From NCBI GenBank assembly GCA_946480055.1, contig CAMLID010000093.1, positions 1 through 12,813 of the forward strand: DNA of 12,813 nt, in the 5' to 3' direction. Both the position numbers and the translations under genes were made by a program. Position 1 is the first letter of the stretch. The number at the start of each line of letters is the position of its first letter. Shown here one piece after another: positions 1-5,549 of the stretch. Below the pieces are notes generated by a model, which saw only the letters and a list, made by a program, of their open reading frames with translations, made no database searches and was not told the DNA's origin. The stretch comes from an uncultured Lysobacter sp. GTDB taxonomy: Bacteria > Pseudomonadota > Gammaproteobacteria > Xanthomonadales > Xanthomonadaceae.

Positions 1-58
1 GCGCCCGGTCCCTGTCGCCTTGGGGTAGGAGCGGCGTAAGCCGCGACCACGAACTCCG
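1..58 (+). repeat. 58-bp direct repeat, copy 1, with REP-like hairpin
   Basis: These 58 bases recur exactly at 141-198. Inside lies a REP-like palindrome: GCGGC (31-35), loop GTAA, GCCGC (40-44), preceded by GTAGGA. Short intergenic palindromes of this form are dispersed in many copies in Xanthomonadaceae genomes, usually mobilised by RAYT (TnpA-REP) transposases. No such transposase is present in this window. Confidence 0.8.
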
Positions 59-100
59 CCCGCTGGCGGAGGTTCCGCAACGACTCCGCTTTCTGCCTTC

Positions 101-124
101 TGTGGGAGCGGCCTAAGCCGCGAT
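101..124 (+). repeat. REP-like palindrome, variant copy
   Basis: TGTGGGAGCGGCCTAAGCCG and the following bases match the units on either side, with a changed loop: GCGGC (108-112), loop CTAA, GCCGC (117-121). It has the same orientation as its neighbours, so the region is a three-unit head-to-tail REP cluster. It lacks the longer flank shared by the 58-bp copies. Confidence 0.7.
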
Positions 125-140
125 CGCCAGCCCCGCAGTC

Positions 141-198
141 GCGCCCGGTCCCTGTCGCCTTGGGGTAGGAGCGGCGTAAGCCGCGACCACGAACTCCG
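141..198 (+). repeat. 58-bp direct repeat, copy 2, with REP-like hairpin
   Basis: This is an exact copy of positions 1-58, offset by 140 bases. Its REP core arms are at 171-175 and 180-184. The identity covers about 30 bases upstream of the palindrome and breaks right after GAACTCCG. This suggests a recent duplication of a REP plus its flank rather than independent insertion of two REPs. Confidence 0.8.
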
Positions 199-510
<312 letters not shown>

Positions 511-522
511 CTCGTTCAGACC

Positions 523-605
523 CGTAGGATGCGGTGAGCCGCAGGCGAACCGCATCGTCGCGAGGCCATGGTGATGCGACGGTGCGGTTGCCACCGCATC
601 CTACG
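523..605. repeat. 83-bp imperfect palindrome (GTAGGATGCGGTG type)
   Basis: The outer arms CGTAGGATGCGGTG (523-536) and CACCGCATCCTACG (592-605) are perfect 14-bp complements. An inner pair, AACCGCATCGTCGC and GCGACGGTGCGGTT, matches with one mismatch. The whole element could fold into a long cruciform or RNA hairpin. GGATGCGGTGA recurs at 614-624. The string GTAGGATGCGGTGAGC...AACCGCATC is a widespread dispersed intergenic repeat of proteobacteria (recognised from memory, not searched). Confidence 0.75.
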
Positions 606-854
606 TATCCGCCGGATGCGGTGAATGCAGGTGGGATGCAGGGTCGTGAGGCCGGCAGGCGTTCTCGGACTTCCCAGTTCGGCGGCGACAAATCGAAAGC
701 CTGGATCTCGGTGCCTTTCGTTTTGCATGCGCGCTTCCGCAAGCCGACTCTCCTGCACATCCCGATCCGCCCGGCACTCTCGCTCCATATATATGGAACC
801 CAAGCCCGATCCCTCCCCTGTGCGCCGCCCGCCAAGTCCTGCACACTCCGCCGC
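606..854. other. Gene-free leader region of the channel gene
   Basis: No gene, RNA or clear promoter is visible. The region follows the 83-bp palindrome, contains a partial repeat unit at 614-624, and carries one AT-rich palindrome at 784-797. The frame of the channel gene stays open to the left through this region and the repeats, but that extension reads as repeat-derived sequence with no family resemblance. Confidence 0.5.
784..797. promoter_or_regulatory. 14-bp AT-rich perfect palindrome, candidate operator
   Basis: TCCATATATATGGA is a perfect 14-bp palindrome with an eight-base alternating AT core in very GC-rich surroundings. It ends 57 bases before the channel start codon. It could be an operator or an easily melted promoter element. 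No regulator is assigned. Confidence 0.35.
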
Positions 855-1541
855 ATGAGCGACCACAGCTACGCTTCCCTGAAATGGCGCGCCTTGGCGC
901 GGCGGCATCCGTCGGCGTTTTTGTTGGCGGCGCAGCTGTTGAGCATGGTCGCCTATCCGCTGTTCGAGCCCTCCGGCGGTGGCCGGGTGGTGTTCGGGGC
1001 GTTCGGCGTGCTGGTGCTGGCGTTGGCGGTGTGGGTGGTGAACCGCAGCCCGGCGAACATGTGGGTCGCCTGGCTGCTGGCGACGCCGGCGTTCGTGCTG
1101 TCGATCCTGTCGGTGGTGCTGACCAGCGACACGCTGCTGCTGGCTTCGTCGGCGCTGGAGGCGTTGCTGTACTTCTATGTGGCCGGCAGCCTGATCGGCT
1201 ACATGATGAGCGACCACCGGGTCACGTCCGACGAACTATTCGCGGCCGGTGCGACCTTCACCCTGCTGGCCTGGGGCTTCGCCTACGCGTTTCTGGTCTG
1301 CCAGGCCCTGTATCCGGGCAGTTTCGTCGGCGCCGAGCGGCCGGGCGAGCCGCGGACCTGGATCGAATTGCTGTTCCTGAGCTTCACCAATCTGTCGGCG
1401 GTGGGCCTGGGCGACGTGATTCCGCTGGGCTCGGGCGCGCGGGTGCTGGTGATGCTCGAGCAGTTCGCCGGGGTGGGCTACATCGCCGCGGTGGTGTCGC
1501 GCCTGATCGGATTGACCATCCTGCATCAGGAGCGACGCTGA
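855..1541 (+). CDS. Six-helix ion-channel family protein with AVGLGD filter
   Basis: A 228-residue inner-membrane protein of the voltage-gated-like ion channel (Ion_trans_2) family, probably passing a monovalent cation. Hydrophobic segments lie near residues 20-37, 45-62, 68-89, 96-117 and 128-150. They are followed by a pore helix (168-180), the filter AVGLGD at 182-187 and a last helix at 193-217, which is the six-helix plan with one pore loop. Potassium channels normally have TVGYGD; here the Thr is Ala and the Tyr is Leu, so selectivity is uncertain. The segment before the pore (96-117) has no Arg/Lys ladder, so voltage gating is not evident, and no cytoplasmic nucleotide or RCK domain follows. 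The ATG at 855 was chosen because it starts the recognisable protein; no convincing Shine-Dalgarno is seen. Transcribed alone as far as can be judged. Confidence 0.8.
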   Translation: MSDHSYASLKWRALARRHPSAFLLAAQLLSMVAYPLFEPSGGGRVVFGAFGVLVLALAVWVVNRSPANMWVAWLLATPAFVLSILSVVLTSDTLLLASSALEALLYFYVAGSLIGYMMSDHRVTSDELFAAGATFTLLAWGFAYAFLVCQALYPGSFVGAERPGEPRTWIELLFLSFTNLSAVGLGDVIPLGSGARVLVMLEQFAGVGYIAAVVSRLIGLTILHQERR

Positions 1542-1829
1542 ACGGATCTTCAGGAAACTCGGGTGCGGCGAGCGCGGATAAAAAAAATCGCGCCCCAGCC
1601 CCGTGAAGGCCGCGGCGCGAAAGTGGAACGATACGTTCTGTAAGACGTCGGCGAGAGAGGGCCTGTGTGCCACCCGCGATGAATGCGGAGGTACCCGGCG
1701 ACGTTAGAATGGCGGCTTCAGGTGCGTTAGCCCGTTCGCGCCTCCGCTGTGTGCCGGGTCTGGCTGTTGACCGTTCAGGTCTTCAGGCACATGACGCCGA
1801 TGCGGTCCGCCGCGACCATTGCAGGATTC
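1542..1829. other. Spacer between channel and propeller regulator
   Basis: No gene is seen. The spacer holds the minus-facing terminator-like hairpin (1580-1620), a small inverted repeat GAACG-ATA-CGTTC (1626-1638), and a TAGAAT hexamer (1705-1710) that resembles a -10 box for the downstream regulator but has no convincing -35 partner. In-frame start candidates of the regulator at 1749 (GTG), 1791 and 1800 (ATG) fall in this stretch. Confidence 0.4.
1580..1620 (-). terminator. Terminator-like hairpin facing the minus strand
   Basis: TCGCGCC (1588-1594) pairs with GGCGCGA (1614-1620), with an inner GCC/GGC pair in the loop. Eight A's (1580-1587) lie on the left side only. Read on the minus strand this is a GC stem followed by a U-run, a rho-independent terminator. 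On the plus strand there is no T-run after the stem. No minus-strand gene is visible upstream of it, so its transcript is unexplained. Confidence 0.5.
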
Positions 1830-4187
1830 ATGTCCCGACCCCCCGAGCCATCGCCGCCGCCGCCGCTGCCGTCCGAGCGCCTGCGCGTGGGCGATTGCCT
1901 GGTCGACGTGCCGTTGCGCGAGATCCTCGCGCCGGGCGCGCGCCGCCCGCGCCGGATCACGCCCAAGGCGATGGGCGTGCTGCTGAGTCTGGTCGAACAC
2001 CAGGGCCGGGTGGTCAGCCGCGACGCGCTGCTGGCCGAGGTCTGGCCGGACACGCTGCCGACCAACGACGTCATCACCCAGGCCATCACGCAATTGCGCA
2101 AGGCCTTCGACGACGAGCGCGGCAATCCGCGCTACATCGAAACCATCGCCAAGAACGGCTATCGCCTGCTGACGCCGGTGACCTGGCTGGACGCGGTCGT
2201 GTCCGCCGGCGCCACCGCGCGCAGCGAGCGCAACGACCGCGCGCGCCACGAGGCGGTGCTGGTCGATCCTTCGCGTACCACCGCCGAGCATCCGTCGTTT
2301 CCGGACCCCGAACGCGAAGACGCGGTCGCGGCGATTCCGCTCGCGGCCGCGCCCAGCGCGCGCGGCGCCTGGACCTCGATCCTGGGCGCGATCGTCGCGG
2401 TGGCGGTGCTGGTCGGCGCGATCGTGCTGTGGTCGATGCTGCGCGCGCCGGTGCCGCAGGATGCGCGCGCCAACAGCGCGATGGCGCTGCCGAGCGAGCG
2501 TCCGTACCGCCTGATCACCTCGATGCCCGGCTTCGAGCTGGCACCGACCCTGTCGCCGGACGCATCGATGGTGGCCTACGTCGCCATCCCCGAACGCGCG
2601 CGCGCGACCGCGATCATGGTCCAGACCACCGACCAGACCCAGCCGCGCGCGCTCAGCCATCCCAGTGGCGCGGCCGAGGACAGCGCGCCGGCGTGGTCGC
2701 CGGACGGGCGCTCGATCGCGTTCCTGCGGGTGGAGCCGGGCGCGGCCTGCCGGATCATGGTGATCGCGGCCAACGGCGGCGCCGAGCGCGAAGTCGGCAC
2801 CTGCGACCATCGCAGCCCGCCCAGCTTCGACTGGACTCCGGACAGCCATGGCCTGGTGTTCGGCAGCATGCCGACCGCCCTGGGCGTGGTCGGCATGCGC
2901 CAGCTCGACCTGGCCAGCGGCGAGTGGACCGCGCTCAGTTACCGCCGCGGCCGCGCTGATCTCGACACCGCGCCGCGCTATTCGCCGGACGGACGCTGGA
3001 TCGCGTTCGTGCGCAACGCCCCGCTGGGCGACTTCTGGCGGGTGCCGGCCGAAGGCGGCGAAGCCGAGCGCCTGACCGAGCTGCGCGCCGACGTGCGCGG
3101 CTGGGACTGGTTGCCCGACGGCAGCGGCCTGTTGTTCGGCCGCGCCATCGACGGCGACATACGCATGTACCGGCTCGACTTCGACAGCGGCCGGATCAGC
3201 GACACCGGTATCGCCGATGCGCAGAGCCCGGTGGCCGCGCGGACCCGGCCGGCGGCGGTGTTCGTGCAGCGCAAACCCTATTTCGGCCTGTACCGGGTCG
3301 CGGTGCCGGAGCAGTCCGGCGGCCTGGTGCACGTGGTCGAGCCGCTGTTCGCCTCCTCGGCGCGCGACGTGCTGCCGTCGGTGGCGCCGGATTCGCGCCA
3401 GCTGGTGTTCGTGTCCGACCGCTCCGGCAGCAACGGCCTGTGGTGGGCCGACCTGCAGCGGCCGGAATCGCTGCGCATGATCGCCGGCGTGCAGCCGGCG
3501 ACGCGCTACGTATCGAGCTGGTCGGCCGACGCCCGCAGCGTGCTGGTCAGCGGGCGCGACCGCGACGGCCGGCCGGTGGTGCACGAGGTGGTGCCGTCCA
3601 GCGGCCGGGTCTCGCAACTGGATCTGCCGCTGAGCGAGCCGGTCCAGGCCCTGTATCTGCCCGACCCGTCGCGGATCCTGGTCCTGGCCGGGGCCGGCGA
3701 CGGCCACCTGCGCCTGCATCTGTTCGACCGCCGCCAGAGCCCGATGCGGACTCTGGCCGCGATCGACGACGTGTCCCAGGTCCAGCTCGACCCGGCCGGC
3801 CAGCGCGTGCTGTTCACCCGGCCGACCCGCAGCGGCCTGTGGCAGGCCGACCTGGCCCTGTCGCCGGGCAGCGTGCGCGAGCTGAACGCGGAGGAGCCGA
3901 TCTCCGACCGCTACCGGCTGTGGGCGGTCGCGGGCGACGGCCAGATCCGCTACATCGAGCAATTGCAGACCTGTGCCGCGCGGCTGCGTCGCATCGGCCT
4001 TGGAGACGCACCGGCCGCACCGCCCCTGTGCCTGGACCAAAGCCGCCGCGCTGCGATCAATGGCTTCTCGGTCAGCCCGCGCGGCGATGCCGTGTATGTG
4101 GCCCTGGTCGAGTGGGACGGGGCTGATATCGGTTACATGGACCTGTTGCAGGCTCCGAAGACGGAAGTGCCGGGTTGGTTCAAGTGA
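1830..4187 (+). CDS. CadC-like winged-helix regulator with periplasmic propeller
   Basis: A 785-residue membrane-anchored transcriptional regulator. Residues 17-115 are an OmpR/CadC-type winged helix: the GDCLVDVPLREI strand region, VVSRDALLAEVWPDT, the recognition-helix region DVITQAITQLRKAF, and the wing ending RYIETIAKNGYRLL. An Ala/Arg-rich linker leads to one transmembrane helix (about 181-204). The remainder lies in the periplasm and carries repeated PD40/TolB-like blades (SPDASMVAY, SPDGRSIAF, SPDGRWIAF, PDSRQLVFVS), so a beta-propeller that may sense a ligand or partner. There is no receiver domain, as in CadC/ToxR one-component regulators. The start at 1830 follows CAGGA with short spacing. 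Earlier in-frame starts (1749 GTG, 1791, 1800) are possible but only add a poorly structured tail. Targets are unknown; the AraC-receptor block just downstream is a candidate. Confidence 0.85.
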   Translation: MSRPPEPSPPPPLPSERLRVGDCLVDVPLREILAPGARRPRRITPKAMGVLLSLVEHQGRVVSRDALLAEVWPDTLPTNDVITQAITQLRKAFDDERGNPRYIETIAKNGYRLLTPVTWLDAVVSAGATARSERNDRARHEAVLVDPSRTTAEHPSFPDPEREDAVAAIPLAAAPSARGAWTSILGAIVAVAVLVGAIVLWSMLRAPVPQDARANSAMALPSERPYRLITSMPGFELAPTLSPDASMVAYVAIPERARATAIMVQTTDQTQPRALSHPSGAAEDSAPAWSPDGRSIAFLRVEPGAACRIMVIAANGGAEREVGTCDHRSPPSFDWTPDSHGLVFGSMPTALGVVGMRQLDLASGEWTALSYRRGRADLDTAPRYSPDGRWIAFVRNAPLGDFWRVPAEGGEAERLTELRADVRGWDWLPDGSGLLFGRAIDGDIRMYRLDFDSGRISDTGIADAQSPVAARTRPAAVFVQRKPYFGLYRVAVPEQSGGLVHVVEPLFASSARDVLPSVAPDSRQLVFVSDRSGSNGLWWADLQRPESLRMIAGVQPATRYVSSWSADARSVLVSGRDRDGRPVVHEVVPSSGRVSQLDLPLSEPVQALYLPDPSRILVLAGAGDGHLRLHLFDRRQSPMRTLAAIDDVSQVQLDPAGQRVLFTRPTRSGLWQADLALSPGSVRELNAEEPISDRYRLWAVAGDGQIRYIEQLQTCAARLRRIGLGDAPAAPPLCLDQSRRAAINGFSVSPRGDAVYVALVEWDGADIGYMDLLQAPKTEVPGWFK

Positions 4188-4195
4188 TTGATCCA

Positions 4196-4212
4196 AAAGG
4201 CGAATGGCCTTT
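4196..4212 (+). terminator. Weak hairpin after the propeller regulator
   Basis: AAAGGC (4196-4201) and GCCTTT (4207-4212) form a 6-bp stem with a 5-base loop, nine bases after the stop codon. Only the three T's within the arm are present, so termination would be inefficient at best and some read-through into the AraC gene is possible. Confidence 0.3.
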
Positions 4213-4226
4213 CGGAAGTTCTTCGG

Positions 4227-4254
4227 TTTTGCCCTCGTTGCGATTTCGCATAAC
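4227..4254 (+). promoter_or_regulatory. Possible promoter of the AraC-family gene
   Basis: TTTTGC (4227-4232), 16 bases, then CATAAC (4249-4254) resembles a weak sigma-70 promoter about 76 bases before the regulator's start. The same two hexamers, 18 bases apart, precede the TonB-dependent receptor at 5500-5529. This is a match by eye only. Confidence 0.25.
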
Positions 4255-4330
4255 TCTCCGGCAATTTTCCTGAAGCCAGACTCCGTGTCCGGCAAAAGCT
4301 TTGGCCATTCTCGGCACATGAGGTGGACCA

Positions 4331-5242
4331 ATGGAGCAATCGCAATGGGCGGATCGCGGGCAGCTGCTGCAGCTCGACAGCCCGGACAACGCAGCGCTGG
4401 GTAGCTGCGTCGGCGTCTCCCGTCTCGGCAGCGCTCAGCTGTCGGGCGCCAACTTCTCGATCTGGGTGCAGCTGCGCGGCGCCTCCTGGGTCGAAGCCAA
4501 GGAAGGCAAGTTCCGGCTCAAGCGCGGCGACTGGATCGCGTTCGAGCGCGACTCCAAGCCGGTGCTGCAGGCCGACCGCCACGGTCTGTGCGTGGGCCTG
4601 AACCTGAGCGCGGACGCGCTCAAGGCGATGGCGCGCTTCGCCGACTGCGGCCTCTACGCCGGTCGCGGTCGCATGAGCCGGCGCGACGCTCGCGTGGTCC
4701 TGCGCCTGTGGCGCCAGGCCAGCGTGCGTGCCGCCGACACCGAGGCTCCGGCCGAGGTCACCTCGCTGCGTCCGATCCTGCTGCATCTGGCCGGCATCCA
4801 GCGCGAGCTGGCTTCGCGCATCCCGCGTTGCCCGGGCCGCTCGCGCAGCCGCAAGCGCCAGGTGTTCGGCCGCCTGCAGCGCGCGCGCCTGTACCTGGAA
4901 GGCAATTGCGATCGCGTCGTGCGCATCAGCGAACTCGCCGAGCTCACCAGTTTCTCCAGCTGGTACTTCTCCAAAACCTTCCACAGTCTTTACGAAGAGA
5001 GCCCGCAGGCCGCATCGGCGCGCATGCGTCTGGAACATGCCGCGGACTTGCTCACGAGCACCACGATGATGATCGGCGAAGTCGCCGCCGCCAGCGGTTT
5101 CGACAACTGCTGCAGCTTCGCGCGTGCGTTCCGTGCGCGCTTCGGTGTGTCCGCGACGCGCTATCGCAGCGCGGCGGTGAGCGCCGTGGGCTCGCGGACC
5201 GAATCGGCAAAGTCTGTGGGCCTCGTGCGCAAAGCGGCGTAG
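4331..5242 (+). CDS. AraC-family transcriptional regulator
   Basis: A 303-residue DNA-binding regulator. The C-terminal AraC/XylS domain (about 180-282) has two helix-turn-helix units: ISELAELTSFSSWYFSKTFH near 199-218, and IGEVAAASGFDNCCSFARAF near 248-267 followed by RARFGVSATRYR. The second carries the family signature GF(D/S)xxxxFxRAFRxRFG. The N-terminal 160 residues would be the effector or dimerisation region and match no specific sensor I recognise. A very basic stretch (168-176, RCPGRSRSRKR region) joins the two. The start is supported by GAGGTGG at 4320-4326. The gene has its own terminator and stands directly before the TonB-dependent receptor, so it probably controls that receptor in response to the imported compound (inference). 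The last 17 codons are echoed by a diverged copy at 5432-5481. Confidence 0.9.
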   Translation: MEQSQWADRGQLLQLDSPDNAALGSCVGVSRLGSAQLSGANFSIWVQLRGASWVEAKEGKFRLKRGDWIAFERDSKPVLQADRHGLCVGLNLSADALKAMARFADCGLYAGRGRMSRRDARVVLRLWRQASVRAADTEAPAEVTSLRPILLHLAGIQRELASRIPRCPGRSRSRKRQVFGRLQRARLYLEGNCDRVVRISELAELTSFSSWYFSKTFHSLYEESPQAASARMRLEHAADLLTSTTMMIGEVAAASGFDNCCSFARAFRARFGVSATRYRSAAVSAVGSRTESAKSVGLVRKAA

Positions 5243-5267
5243 GTCATGAGCGCGTGATGCGGCTTCG

Positions 5268-5295
5268 GCGCGCATGCGTACGCATGCATGCGTGC
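5268..5295. repeat. 28-bp alternating purine/pyrimidine tract with nested palindromes
   Basis: Every base from 5268 to 5295 alternates purine and pyrimidine. It contains two overlapping perfect palindromes: GCATGCGTACGCATGC (5272-5287) and ACGCATGCATGCGT (5280-5293). Such tracts favour Z-DNA or cruciform extrusion under negative supercoiling. They could also be a binding site for a dimeric regulator. It lies 26 bases after the AraC stop codon. Confidence 0.6.
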
Positions 5296-5327
5296 CGGCG
5301 ACGCCAGCGTGTGCCGCAACGATGATG

Positions 5328-5363
5328 AGCGAAGCCGCTGCGATCAGCGGCTTCGCTCTTTTC
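5328..5363 (+). terminator. Rho-independent terminator of the AraC-family gene
   Basis: AGCGAAGCCGCTG (5328-5340) and CAGCGGCTTCGCT (5345-5357) form a perfect 13-bp stem with loop CGAT, followed by CTTTTC. It separates the regulator's transcript from the receptor's. Confidence 0.8.
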
Positions 5364-5376
5364 ATTTCCACGCGGG

Positions 5377-5499
5377 CTTCGCGTGTTCGCGTTGCGTTGT
5401 CGCGATAGCGTTGCGAACAAAGCGAGTGTGAGCTCGCGGACCGACTCGGCAAAGTCTCTCGGCCTCGCATGCAAAGCAGCGATGGCCACCGGAACGTAA
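5377..5499 (+). pseudogene. Decayed second copy of the AraC gene's 3' end
   Basis: Positions 5432-5481 match 5190-5239 (the end of the AraC gene) at 43 of 50 bases by hand count, with no gaps. In the same codon phase the copy reads SSRTDSAKSLGLACKAA against GSRTESAKSVGLVRKAA, then runs on to a TAA at 5497-5499. Weaker similarity continues leftward to about 5377 (GCTTCG...CGCG...TCGC against the RFGVSATRYR codons), with small indels. No start codon, HTH or upstream remainder is present, so this is a relic of a tandem duplicate, not a working gene. Confidence 0.6.
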
Positions 5500-5529
5500 T
5501 TTTGCTGGGCGTTTTAACACGCCCATAAC
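5500..5529 (+). promoter_or_regulatory. Putative promoter/operator of the TonB-dependent receptor
   Basis: An inverted repeat GGGCGT-TTTAAC-ACGCCC (5507-5524) sits between TTTTGC (5500-5505) and CATAAC (5524-5529), 20-50 bases before the receptor's start. Positions fit a -35/-10 pair with an operator in the spacer, where a repressor or the AraC regulator could bind. The hexamers are weak matches to sigma-70 consensus, so the promoter is uncertain; the inverted repeat is certain. Confidence 0.4.
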
Positions 5530-5549
5530 GATTACCTGGAGAGAGATAG

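Larger units (their letters stand above)
5243..5549. other. Regulator-receptor spacer
   Basis: This 307-bp spacer holds, in order: an alternating purine/pyrimidine tract (5268-5295), the AraC-gene terminator (5328-5363), a decayed copy of the AraC-gene 3' end (about 5377-5499), and the receptor's putative promoter with an inverted repeat (5500-5529). The receptor's ribosome binding site is GGAGAG at 5538-5543. No intact gene is present. Confidence 0.7.

Noticed and set aside
1..198. Spaced repeats considered as a CRISPR array
   Set aside because: Only three units, unequal spacing, hairpins of REP type, and no cas genes.
534..854. Open upstream extension of the channel gene (107 codons from a GTG)
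   Set aside because: It crosses the 83-bp palindrome and other repeat sequence, lacks a family match, and would put a long basic tail before the first membrane helix.
1704..4331. Very long open frame (about 875 codons) on the minus strand opposite the propeller regulator
   Set aside because: Composition is Arg/His/Gln/Ala-rich with no domain; it is the mirror of a high-GC coding strand. The plus strand carries clear winged-helix and propeller motifs.
5428..5499. 23-codon GTG-started frame in the AraC relic as a small protein gene
   Set aside because: No ribosome site; its similarity to the AraC C-terminus explains the open frame.
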